Source: Zeugodacus cucurbitae (Eukaryota > Arthropoda > Insecta > Diptera > Tephritidae). Taken from it: a stretch of DNA of 64,000 nucleotides. The stretch's first letter is position 1. Each line of letters starts with the position of its first letter. Position numbers and translations under genes: made by a program. The stretch lies in the NCBI RefSeq assembly GCF_028554725.1, contig NC_071669.1, positions 1,178,001 through 1,242,000 of the forward strand. Direction: 5' to 3'. Positions 23,105-33,063 of the stretch are shown piece after piece. The notes under the pieces were generated by a model. It worked only from the letters and a program-made list of their open reading frames with translations. It did no database searches and was not told the DNA's origin.

Positions 23105-24226
23105 CAAGAAAAAACGTTAAGCTATTATACCCTTCACAGGTGCATTTCTTTTAGTAACTATGATTCCGATCGTTCAGTTTGTATGGCAGCTATATGCTAT
23201 AAAGAACCGATCTGAACAATTTTTTCGAAGATTAAATTATTTTTATGAACAATAACTCACACCAAATTTCGTGAAGATATGTAGTAAAATGGGGAAGTTT
23301 TCCATACAACCCATTGATTCCGATCGTTCAGTTTGTATGGCAGCTATATGCTATAGGGAACCGATCTGAACAATTTTTTCGGAGATTAAATTATTTCTAT
23401 GAACAATAACTCACACCAAATTTCGTGAAGATATGTAGTAAAATGCGGAAGTTTTCCATACAAGCCCTTGATTCCGATCGTTCGGTTTGTATGGCAGCTG
23501 TATGCTATAGTGAACCGATCTGAACAATTTTTTTGGAGATTAAATTATTTCTATGAGCAATAATTCACACCAAATTTCGTGAAGATATGTAGTAAAATGC
23601 GGAAGTTTTCCATACAAGCCCTTGATTCCGATCGTTCGGTTTGTATGGCAGCTATATGCTATAGTGAACCGATCTGAACAATTTTTTCGGAAATTAAATT
23701 ATTTCTATGAGCAATAACTCACACCAAATTTCGTGAATATATGTAGTAAAATGCGGAAGTTTTTCATACAAGCCCTTGATTCCGATCGTTCAGTTTGTAT
23801 GGCAGCTATATGCTATAGTGAACCGATCTGAACAATTTTTTCGGAAATTAAATTATTTCTATGAACAATAATTCACACCAAATTTCGTGAAGATATGTAG
23901 TAAAATGCGGAAGTTTTCCATACAAGCCCTTGATTCCGATCGTTCGGTTTGTATGGCAGCTATATGATATAGTGGTCTGATATCGGCAGTTCCGACAAAT
24001 AAGCAGCTTCTTGAAGAGAAAATAACATCTGCAAAATTTCAAAACGATATCTTAAAAACTGAAGGACTAGTTCGTATATATACAGACAGACGGACGGACA
24101 TGGCTAAATCGACTCAGTTCAACATACTGATCATCATGATATATATACTTTATAGGACCTCCGACGCTTCCTTCTGGGTGTTACAAACTTCGTGACAAAC
24201 TTAATATACCCTGTTCAGGGTATAAA
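23105..24226 (-). repeat. Repeat family B copy 2, six 154-bp monomers, hairpin missing
   Basis: GATTCCGATCGTTC begins monomers at 23162, 23316, 23470, 23624, 23778 and 23932, each step exactly 154 bp. The right end carries the CAGACAGACGGACGGAC tract and the near-palindrome ACCCTGTTCAGGGT. The left end keeps the CAAGAAAAAACGTTAA tail, but the CTTCGG/CCGAAG hairpin found in copies 1 and 4 is absent. This is a precise loss of about 16 bp. Confidence 0.8.
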
Positions 24227-25283
24227 AATAAAAATCAAGAAAAGCTGTCTTTGAGTACAAAGAAAAATATTTTCGGTTTTTGTTGTTATTTTTTATATTT
24301 CTTTTTTGTTTTACAAGGATGTTTGTGGTTATTTCAACACAATTAACGGTACTTAATCTTGAATACGAAATTTTTTAAGTGCTCAATTAGTGAAAGATCC
24401 GCCAAGAGCGCAAGCCAAACATTTGGCAAGAGACGAACACACACACTCGCACACACTTGTAATAAATATGTATATGAGTGCAAACAAGCCATAAAATATA
24501 ATATTACACAAATGAATGAAACAACCGTTCATAAAGCAAAAAAAATACAACAAAAAACTACAAAAAGAACCGACAGTGTGTTGTTGTTGGCGGAATAAGA
24601 AAAATACCGCTGTTCGACTGTATATTCCTTCTTCTCACGTGAACGCCCTCGCCACTTCCTCAGCAATTTGGTTAAACGCGTGAAGATTTCTGTAGAATTG
24701 CGAAATTGTTGTGTGGAAAACCGGCAAATTTGTAAACAAGCTGCCAGCAGCGAGTGTGTCTTAGCGATCACTTTTCTTGGGGCAGCAGCAAAAAATTAAT
24801 TGCTGCTCGCGCGTTTATTATCATAATAAGTAACATATGGCAGCAACAGCCTATTTATGTACAGAGGCAAAAAAAAATTACAAAAACAAAAAAGTTTTAC
24901 AAAAAGAAAGAAAGAAGAAACAAATTATGTTGCTTGGTGGGCGGTGGCTACAACAAAATCAAAGCGAATGCCAAATCTTAGTCTTCCTTTATGTCAATCA
25001 GTCTTTGTTGTGAAAGCCGGAGAAGACCCGCGTACGCTTTTAGAGACACTGTAGTTATACGAGTCTCGTAGTCTTCAACTTGTTGTCTTCAAGTGTAGTT
25101 TTTATCATTTATGTGCTGCTAAATAAGTACTTTGATATGTGACAGAGCTTGGCTTGCCACAAGACCGGTTGTGCTGTTAAACCCGAATTGATATCTGACT
25201 TCTAAGATTTCGGGTTTCGTTTCTTTTAAACATTTCTTTTAGAATGATAAAATTGTTTTGATGTGCAAGAAAAGAATAGCAAA
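24227..25283. other. Rgl: Intron 2 DNA, nothing recognised
   Basis: Lys- and Gln-rich short ORFs here reflect A-rich sequence. No motif, repeat copy or splice-bounded coding segment. Confidence 0.4.
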
Positions 25284-26143
25284 CAAGTAAGGAAGGGTTA
25301 AGTTCGGGTGTGACCGAACATTTTATACTCTCGTAATTTATTTATTTAACTTTATTTATATTATATAATACACAATTTGACCCACATATTCGTCATATAT
25401 ATTGTATAAGGTCATTGTCATGTTCGACATATGAGGCCTTGAAAACCTATGATCCAATTTCGGCGATTTTTAGAATGGGGCTGCCACACTATAAATACAG
25501 TATTTGTACAAAGTTTTGTACCGATATCTTCACTAGTACTTACTTTATATATTGTATAGTTAACGATTCAGATTGTCTTCAAAGTTGTGGTATATAGGAA
25601 GTAGGCGTGGTTGTGAAGCGATTTGGCCTATTTTCACAACATATCATTGGGACGTAAGGAAACTATTACAAACCAAGTTTCATTGAAATCGGTCGAGTAG
25701 TTCCTGAGATATGGTTTTTGACCCATAAGTGGGCAATGCCACGCCCATTTTCCATTTCGTAAAAAAATCTGAGTGCAGCTTCCATCTGCCATTTCTTCTA
25801 TGAAATTTAGTGATTCTGACGTTTTTCTTTAGTGAGTTAATCCACTTTTAGTAATTTTCAACCTAACTTTTGTATGGGAGGTGGGCGTGGTTATTATCCG
25901 ATTTCTTTCATTTTTGGACTGTATTAAGAAGTGGTTAAAAGAAACGAAAGTTTCGTTTATATAGCTTTATTGGTTTGCGAGATATATACAAAAAAACCTA
26001 TTTGAGGAGGGACCATGCCCACTTCTCCAAAAAAATTACATCCAAATATGCCCCTTCATAGTGCGATCCTTTATACCAAATATGTACCGTTATGTGACAA
26101 AACTATAATACTCTCTTAGCCACTTTTGTTGCGAGAGTATAAA
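25284..26143 (-). repeat. Repeat family A copy 2 (best preserved)
   Basis: Left to right: a CAAGTAAGGAAGGG tail, the hairpin GTTCGG-6 nt-CCGAAC (25302-25319), TTTATACTCTCG, about 800 bp of body, and the inverse CGAGAGTATAAA at 26132-26143. The body shares CATTGAAATCGGTCGAGTAG and GGGCAATGCCACGCCC-type phrases with copies 1 and 3. No ORF of note. Confidence 0.75.
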
Positions 26144-28034
26144 AATATAGACCTTCATATTTTAGGGTACTGACATGCATCACTCCTAATATGATCTAAT
26201 TGAGCCGCCCTCGGTCCACCGCCATCGATACGCACATACTTCGCGTACTATTATGCAAGTATAATTGAATGAACTTGCTTTGGTACTCGCAATAGAAACT
26301 ATTTTAGACGGTCGCTTTGTTCGCTGTTGCGCTGCCACATAATTGAATTCATGAGCAACACTGCACTGCCAGGCTGCCAGTGTTGCCTGTGTGCTGTCAG
26401 TGAAAGCGTCCAATTTAGTTTCAATTAAAGCGCGAGTCGCGTACCAGTAACAGGCGCGTACGGCGCTATCCAGCTAATGACCCACAGCGGTGGGCGGCTG
26501 CTGCGGCACTACAAACACATATGGCTGAGTGTGTGTATATATGTATGTATGTGCGTGGGGCATAATATGAGGCCTGTGTTGCATATGTAATTCGTGTAAT
26601 TATGTGGAAAATGCTGTGTTTTAAACCTAATTTGCCATGGCGAGCTAGTCGTTTGTGCATATTGCAAGGCATTTGCATATATAGAGACACACACACACAT
26701 ACACATGGAGGCATTTCTACGGTCCATTGCCATTGTTGTACGTGCTTTTCAATTAATGTTTCAGCGCATTTAAATTTTTACAAATGCTGGCACAGTGCAC
26801 CTAGTGTGTGTGTGTGTGTGTGATTTTAATTTTTCCATTTAGACATACACTTCAACACATATGCAAATTCATATGTGCGCTTGTATGTGTAATTTAGCAT
26901 GTGCTTTTTTCCTTGTAATTCGATTTCATTCAACGGATGTTCGCGATTCATAATTTCGCTCCGCTCACTTTTTAATAAACAATTTCGTTAATATGCAAAA
27001 GCATTTTTAGTTCGAAAGTATGTATTATATGAGTGCGTCGTTGTGTCTGGCGAGTAATTCTGAACTCTGCGGCCGCCTTTGTTTATAGTGGAAATACAGA
27101 GTAACACATTTAATGTAAATACATTTCGCATGAATTTCTTCAGTGGCCTGTTTATTGCAACTGCCATGAATTTTGTATATATCACATACTCATGTACTCA
27201 TATATATATTTATTTTAATTTATTTTAATTAACAACGAAAGTGGCGAAATTGCTAATTGCTTCCTCTTGCAATTAAAATAAAATCTGATAATATCCGTTA
27301 AGCGGCAATTTCGAAATTCATTGAAAACTTTTAATTAAGTGAGAAAGAAAGTTTTTATGTTATCAATTAATACAATTAATATCGATTGATATGTGGCGAG
27401 TAGTGACGCTTGCCGGCCTCTAGTTATCAGTTAGATTAAATCAACAATTAAATTCGAGGCTTTTATTGCTTACAAAATTTATATTTATTTATTATATACC
27501 TCTCGAACTTATAAGATTTTAATGTTTTTGAAAGCTTTCAAACTTACAAAGCTTTAACTAAACTTTTTTGAGTTGATTTTTTGGAGCTTTAATGTTTCAA
27601 GTTACGTTTCTTTACTCTTAGAGTTTCCCAAATTGATTGTTAGTGGTCCAGCTCAAGTTCAGTTCTACTTTGAGCACCTCCTTCAACAGAATAAGATTTA
27701 TTATTCGAAATTTACTTGTTGATTTGCTAGTTTTTCAGAATAGCGCACGCTCAATCTTGTTAAACTTATATTATGCTATTTTTAGTGTTTTTGGTGTGCT
27801 TTAAGCTTTTAAACTTTCAAAGCTTTATAAGCTTTTTGGGTAAACCCCTTAAACAAGTAACGTTTTTTATCCTTAGAAGTTCGCTTATTGATGGCCCGTG
27901 GATAGGATTTAGGATAGTACAAAGATAGACAGTACAAGTTCAGTCTATAGTTATATAAGCGCTTTAAAACGAGATTTTAGTATATTAAAAACGATAAGAA
28001 TCAATTATTGATTATAATATTCCGCCCGCTCAGA
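26144..28034. other. Rgl: Intron 2 DNA with microsatellites, nothing coding recognised
   Basis: A TG run at about 26802-26822, an ACACAC run at about 26689-26698 and GTATGTATGT near 26540 explain the short ORFs. No repeat-family copy or gene recognised. Confidence 0.45.
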
Positions 28035-28650
28035 TTTTTATACCCTGAACAGGGTATATTAAGTTTGTCTCGAAGTTTGTAACACCCAGAAGGAAGCGTC
28101 GGAGACCCTATAAAGTATATATGTATATAAATGATCAATATGTTGAACTGAGTCGATTTAGCCATGTCCGTCAGTCCGTCTGTCTGTATACACACGAACT
28201 AGTCCTTCAGTTTTTAAGATATCGTTTTGAAATTTTGCAGATATTATTTTCTCTTTAAGAAGCTGCTCATTTGTCGGAACTGCCGATATCGGACCACTAT
28301 ATCATATAGCTGCCATACAAACTGAACGATCGGAATCAAGGGCTTGTATGGAAAACTTCCGCATTTTACTACATATCTTCACGAAATTTGGTGTGAGTTA
28401 TTGTTCATAGAAATAATTTAATCTCCGAAAAAATTGTTCAGATCGGTTCACTATAGCATATAGCTGCCATACAAACTGAACGATCAGAATCAAAGGCTTG
28501 TGTGGAAAACTTCCGCATTTTACTACATAAATTGTTCAGATCGGTTCACTATATCATATAGCTGCCATACAAACTGAACGATCGGAATCAAGGGCTTGTA
28601 TGGAAAACTTCCGCATTTTACTACATATCTTCACGAAACGTTTTTTCTCG
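28035..28650 (+). repeat. Repeat family B copy 3, internally deleted
   Basis: Begins TTTTTATACCCTGAACAGGG. Monomer phrases lie at 28328 and 28482 (154 bp apart) and then at 28580, only 98 bp on, so about 56 bp are lost. After the last monomer it jumps directly to ACGTTTTTTCTCG, the terminal tail. The GGGTATATT motif and hairpin are therefore missing. Confidence 0.7.
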
Positions 28651-29399
28651 TTATTTCTCTGGAATATCATTGACTGCAGTTCTATTTTCATTATAAATCA
28701 TATTTTGGGTCATATGACAGATATCTTGTTTGAGAAACGATCCCAGTCTTAAAAGTTTTGAGTTTTTTTGAAAGCTTTAAAGTTGCTCTAGTCACTCAGA
28801 ATATAGCTAAAGTGACGTCACATGAAATTTCCATAGCTCAAAGCGTCTTAGAACCTTTAAAAGTTAAAGAGCTTTCAAAAGCTCACTGCTTAAAAAGCTC
28901 TTTACAACTTGTTTTCGCTACTGTAATCTATTACATAACAGCAAAAACTCATTTAATCGATTTTGTCTTGAAGAAAACGCACAAGAGTAATAGAAACTTT
29001 TGCCAATTAAGCAGACAAGCAAGCTAATTAGAAAATATATTTTGTGCAATATCTCTACTCAAAGTACGAGTATGCACGTAGCACTTCACACAATTTTTCC
29101 AACCGTTCACCTTTTACATTTACTCGAAAAACATTTAAGCGCCACAAAATCGATTTATTGTGAGCATGTCGAAAACAAACATCTATTAGAGCCACACATA
29201 CTTACATATGTACATATATATATATAACAGCATTTACTTTCTGTTTGCATTTACTACTATATATATATACAGTTATTTAGTATCGATTGTGTTTGCCTCG
29301 TCAAAGGTTAGCCTTCCTTTCGAACACTAACCGACCAGACCGATAATTGAATGTTCTAATAAAATTTAATTTTCCATTTTGATTTATGTGCCATTGCAG
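28651..29399. other. Rgl: End of Rgl intron 2, nothing coding recognised
   Basis: Contains an 89-codon ORF at 28758-29027 with no recognisable domain. Ends with the acceptor TGCCATTGCAG at 29399. Confidence 0.45.
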
Positions 29400-29501
29400 C
29401 CCACGTGGCGTCTCTGGGGCGAGGAGCACGAGAAGAATGCCATTTTTACAGTCTACCTTAAGAAGGTGCGCTACCATCGACCCACACCATCGGCGAATAA
29501 C
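29400..29501 (+). CDS. Rgl: Rgl exon 3 (WRLWGEE segment)
   Basis: Acceptor TTGCAG at 29399 and donor GTAAGT at 29502 bound exactly 34 codons, residues 402-435. They read PTWRLWGEE and VYLKKVRYHRPT. The WRLWGEE...Y.V.L.K.RYH pattern is typical of RalGDS-family exchange factors just before the REM domain. It connects in phase to the upstream YTK and to the downstream DSDDEISHLEWE. This makes it the best evidence that the Gln-rich exon and the catalytic exons belong to one transcript. Confidence 0.93.
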
Positions 29502-29688
29502 GTAAGTACGCAAGCGAACGGCTGTTGTGGCAGGCCACCTGCCCCATGTAGCTTTCTTTCTAATTAAGTTTGTTTGCCCAAAAGGCAATTTCACCTTGAC
29601 TAACCCAAATGAAAATGCATTAATCAATTTTCCCCTATTTACATACGCACACGCTTACATTACATTTGGGTGCGACGACGTCATTCAG

Positions 29689-30561
29689 GATTCGGACGAT
29701 GAAATTAGCCACCTCGAATGGGAAACGGTGCGAGTGCGCTTCGTGAAGGCGGCCACATTGGCGCGCCTAGTCGAGGCGTTAGCCACAGACGATGGTGAAT
29801 TGGAGTCGACATTCATCAATGTGTTCCTCTCCACCTACCGCACCTTCTCCACGCCCAAAGAGGTGCTCAATCTGCTAATACGACGCTACGACACACTCAA
29901 TGACAAGCATCTGCAAGAGATCGAAGAGCACCAACAATTGGAGGATGTCAATTACGATCCGGCGGCGTCCATACATGAACAACACAAAAAAACACTAGTC
30001 TCGGCGTTACATGTGTGGTTGGATGGTTTCCCGGAGGATTGGAATGAGGACAACCTGCGGCAGATATTAACGTTTGCCTCGAAGCGCTTGCCGCGCTCCG
30101 AGCTGCATTTGAAGGTGCTGCATCGACTGGAGCGCATACTGCGTCAGCAGGTGTATGGCGAGAGTAGTGTGCCGCCATGGCTAGCGAGCGGCGTGGGTGC
30201 GAATGCCAATGGCGGTGGCATGAATATGAGCATGAGCGTGGGTCTGCTGCCGCAACAGTACAACGCAGAGTTCACGGAGCAATTTGCGGGGCTGTGTTTG
30301 GCGCCGGCGTTTCGTGGACCCACGCATTTCCTGCAGGCATTCCGTTTCCCACATGTGCCGGTGCGTCATTTCGCCGAACAGCTGACGCGCATGGACTCGG
30401 AGCTGTTCAAGCGGCTGATACCGCATCAGTGCCTCGGTGCAACGTGGGCTCGCCGCGATAAAAGTGGCTCCGAGACAGTGGTGGCCACCATTAATCAATT
30501 CAATGCTGTGCTCTTTAGAGTCATTTCCAGCATACTGATAGAGCCCAGACTCAAACCGCAG
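29689..30561 (+). CDS. Rgl: Rgl exon 4 (REM domain and first half of CDC25 domain)
   Basis: The acceptor CATTCAG ends at 29688 and the donor GTGGGT follows at 30562; 291 codons, residues 436-726. The REM (RasGEF_N) domain runs from about residue 449 (VRVRFVKAATL, LVEAL) through FINVFLSTYRTF and VWLDGFPEDW to about 588. A Gly/Asn/Met-rich linker follows (near residues 600-625), then the CDC25 domain opens with FTEQFAGL, and continues FAEQLTRMD and FNAVLFRVISSILIE. The REM domain stabilises the CDC25 domain in RasGEFs. The linker's VGANANGGGMNMSMSVG run is probably a flexible, fast-evolving insert. An ATG-initiated frame reading in from intron 3 (29527) is not the real start. Confidence 0.95.
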
Positions 30562-30628
30562 GTGGGTTGCTAGTATTATATTTTTCAATATCCACATAAT
30601 AACATTTGAACTCTTAATTTCGTTTCAG

Positions 30629-30781
30629 GAGCGTGCTTTAAATATTGCCACCTGGATTGACATTGCGCAAGAGTTGCGTTTGCTGAAGAACTTCTCTTCG
30701 CTGAAGGCGATTATATCCGGACTGCAATCGAATCCTATTTACAGACTTTCAAAAATATGGGCCGTGCTACCCAAAGAAAAG
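30629..30781 (+). CDS. Rgl: Rgl exon 5 (CDC25 domain)
   Basis: Acceptor TTTCAG at 30628, donor GTTAGA at 30782; 51 codons, residues 727-777. It contains WIDIAQELRLLKNFSSL, then ISGLQSNPIYRL and W. In RasGEFs the NFSS..AI..GL....I.RL..TW stretch lies around the helical hairpin that opens the nucleotide site of the GTPase. The donor is weaker than the others but phase and protein continuity are clear. Intron 4 is only 67 bp. Confidence 0.95.
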
Positions 30782-30837
30782 GTTAGACTTCATCAAAAAC
30801 ATTTTGCTTCCAAAACTAAACCACTTCTCTTTTTCAG

Positions 30838-30987
30838 ATGGAGATTTTCAATGAACTTGCCAGAATATTTTCGGAGGACAACAACGCTTGGGCGCAGCGC
30901 GAAGTACTCATGCGTGAGGGCACTGCGAAATTCGCCGATACGGTGGGTGAGCACGATCGCCATCTGCAGAAGATCATACAGAAACAA
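30838..30987 (+). CDS. Rgl: Rgl exon 6 (CDC25 domain)
   Basis: Acceptor TTTTTCAG at 30837 and donor GTGAGT at 30988 bound 50 codons, residues 778-827, from MEIFNELARIFSEDNN to LQKIIQKQ. The exon happens to begin with ATG, but this Met is internal to the domain. E.F.EL..IFSE..N....RE.L..EG..KF corresponds to the segment between the catalytic hairpin and the conserved PYLG motif. Confidence 0.94.
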
Positions 30988-31126
30988 GTGAGTGTACATT
31001 GCGAAACAGTATCGACCCAAACAGTGCAACTGACGACCCATACTGCGTACAACAGACACACCCCCATTTAGCCATGCATTAGCACACACCACTAATTATC
31101 TCTTCTTCTTTCGTTCCATGTCACAG

Positions 31127-32143
31127 AGCACGCAGACGTCGCATGGCACCATACCATACCTGGGCACCTTCCTCACTGACCTAACAATGATACACGCCGC
31201 CATACCGGACACGATAGGCGAACACCAGCTCATCAATTTCGACAAAAAACGCAAAGAGTTCGAAGTGCTGGCGCAAATCAAATTGCTACAGGGTGCCGCC
31301 AATACGTACAACCTGCGCGAAGACACCAATTTCGATCGCTGGTTTGCGTCGGTGCTAGTGCTGGATGAGCGTGAAGCGCATGCACTCTCCTGCCAACTCG
31401 AGTCGCCACCACCAGCGCCGCGCAAATCGACCGCGTCGACGAATACATCGCTAACGAACACGTCGATCTCCTCGAACTCCATGGGTGGTAATGGACACCG
31501 CAAGACCGATTCGATAGCGTCGAACTCGAGCAGCGGCGCTGGCTCACAGTTCTACTGTGAACTGAACAACAGCTATAGCTCGCACTACAGTTCGCGACAC
31601 AATTCGCTCGATCGCGACGCACAGGCGCCGAATGCATCGCTCATGTCAGCCTCCAGCAGCGTCTCGAATCTGTCGATGGACTCGAGCAACTCGGGCGGCC
31701 AGAAATCGAATACGAAAATGACACACTCACACTCGACAAATGGTGTGCGCGGCAGCGGTAACAACAACACACAGCTGAATGTCGGCTCGCCCATCATAAA
31801 CGCGCAGCTGGTGCAATCGCCGGGCACGAAGACAAATAATGCGCCCGACTTCTACATCATCAGGGTGACGTATGAGACGGAGAATGTAGAGTTGGACGGC
31901 ATTGTGCTGTACAAGAGCATAATGCTGGGCAACAACGAGCGCACACCGCACGTCATACGGAATGCGATGATGAAGCTCGGTCTCGAGGCTGACCCCGACG
32001 ACTACACGCTCGCACAGGTGCTGCCCGACAAGGAGCTGGTGATGCCGAAGAACGCGAACGTCTACTACGCGGTGAACACGACCTACAATTTGAACTTCAT
32101 CCTGCGACCGAAGAAGAAAGACGGCGCCAGCAATGGCAGCTAG
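31127..32143 (+). CDS. Rgl: Rgl last coding exon (end of CDC25 domain, linker, RA domain, stop)
   Basis: The acceptor TGTCACAG ends at 31126; the exon reads STQTSHGTIPYLGTFLTDL, with the RasGEF hallmark PYLG and L.DL..IH. The motifs INFDKKR and FEVLAQIKLLQ follow, then NFDRWF near the end of the CDC25 domain (about residue 919). A linker of some 145 residues is rich in Ser, Asn and Gly. The RA domain (about 1068-1160) runs from FYIIRVTYE to LNFILRPKKK and has the ubiquitin-like pattern of Ras-binding domains. The stop TAG is at 32141-32143. RA binding to GTP-Ras/Rap is the family's known recruiting mechanism. Confidence 0.95.
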   Translation, partial: STQTSHGTIPYLGTFLTDLTMIHAAIPDTIGEHQLINFDKKRKEFEVLAQIKLLQGAANTYNLREDTNFDRWFASVLVLDEREAHALSCQLESPPPAPRKSTASTNTSLTNTSISSNSMGGNGHRKTDSIASNSSSGAGSQFYCELNNSYSSHYSSRHNSLDRDAQAPNASLMSASSSVSNLSMDSSNSGGQKSNTKMTHSHSTNGVRGSGNNNTQLNVGSPIINAQLVQSPGTKTNNAPDFYIIRVTYETENVELDGIVLYKSIMLGNNERTPHVIRNAMMKLGLEADPDDYTLAQVLPDKELVMPKNANVYYAVNTTYNLNFILRPKKKDGASNGS

Positions 32144-32883
32144 TGCAACGGGTTGCAGCTGAAGTTGGAGTTCCGCACGACGGTCGTGCTGCTGGTGCTT
32201 TAGATGTGCGACCTGGACACGTAGTGACCTACGCTACAAAACTACAACTACAACAGAGGATTTATAAATAGATATACATGTGAAAAATACATATATTTCA
32301 TACTCACAAAGATAATTTTCCATTTTGGAAGCGATTTATGATTTATGCAATCTCAAATAATGGACAAATAATTAGTGTACATAACTGTTGTATTTTAGCT
32401 TAATTTTTAAATATTTGTATTTATGTAACTTATCTCTTTTGTAATCATATACTATGTATGTATATATGTATGTGTAAGTTTATAATTAATTTAATTTAGT
32501 TTAATTTAATTTTTATATGAATTTTGTGTTTTTTTTTGTTTTTGTAATATGCGAAATTTAGCTTATGTCTGCGCGTTTATAATTATACTCCTTTTTATAC
32601 AACTTGTGAAAATCTCTAACGTTTATTTATTACGTATGTTCAGCGCATAAGTTTTGTTGCTTTAATAATGCTTTAAAGAGAGAAAACGAATAACAACAAA
32701 ATACTTGTAAAGTGGAAGAATGTGAAGTATACAACAATAACTGTAATTAAAGTCGTATTTTAATTAAGATTTAATTGTATAACGTTTATTTAATGCGAGT
32801 TCGGCATGAAGGTCGCGGTTTTATGGAACCCACTGAAGCAATGTTTTATTTAAAAAAAAATAGTTTAAAGGGGTTCAAATAAA
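32144..32883 (+). terminator. Rgl: Rgl 3' untranslated region with candidate poly(A) signals
   Basis: A+T-rich trailer following the stop, with TATTTAT and TTTTTGTTTTTG patches. Candidate cleavage signals are ATTAAA at 32746-32751 and AATAAA at 32878-32883. Which is used, and whether the transcript ends earlier, cannot be told without cDNA. Confidence 0.4.
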
Positions 32884-33063
32884 TTTTTTTATAAACAAAA
32901 GTGCAACTCTTTTATTTAACAAGTTGTATTTTGAGGCGAATGAGAGAGAGATTTTGTGTTAAATTAGGTTAAGTAAAGTCAGTAAAAACCTTTAAATAAC
33001 GAGTTTTAATCATAGGTCCCCAAGAAATCCTATATTCCGATACTATATAGAATTATTACAAAA

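Larger units (their letters stand above)
1..32883 (+). other. Rgl: Rgl locus (Ral guanine nucleotide dissociation stimulator-like), overall gene model
   Basis: Proposed joined coding exons are 419-445, 18493-19668, 29400-29501, 29689-30561, 30629-30781, 30838-30987 and 31127-32143, giving 1165 residues. All donors are GT, all acceptors AG, and all six introns fall between codons (phase 0). Domain order is a low-complexity Gln/Pro/His-rich N-terminus, then the RalGDS-type WRLWGEE segment, REM, CDC25 catalytic domain, Ser/Asn-rich linker and RA domain. In this family the CDC25 domain loads GTP on RalA, and the RA domain binds GTP-Ras or Rap, so the protein relays Ras signals to Ral at membranes. 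The five 3' exons are secure. The long upstream exon is strongly supported by its splice to WRLWGEE. The first exon at 419 is inferred from context and phase. The transcript may begin left of the window. Confidence 0.85.

Noticed and set aside
23162..24000. CRISPR-like array
   Set aside because: The 154-bp units are repeated over their full length without unique spacers, in a eukaryotic non-coding element.
29527..29688. ATG at 29527 as the start of a 348-codon Rgl protein
   Set aside because: It lies in intron 3 after a consensus donor at 29502, and the leading residues are not conserved-looking. The acceptor at 29688 gives the expected DSDDEISHLEW continuation from WRLWGEE.
30181..30597. 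138-codon antisense ORF across Rgl exon 4
   Set aside because: Shadow of the real coding strand. The protein-level RasGEF match is on the plus strand.
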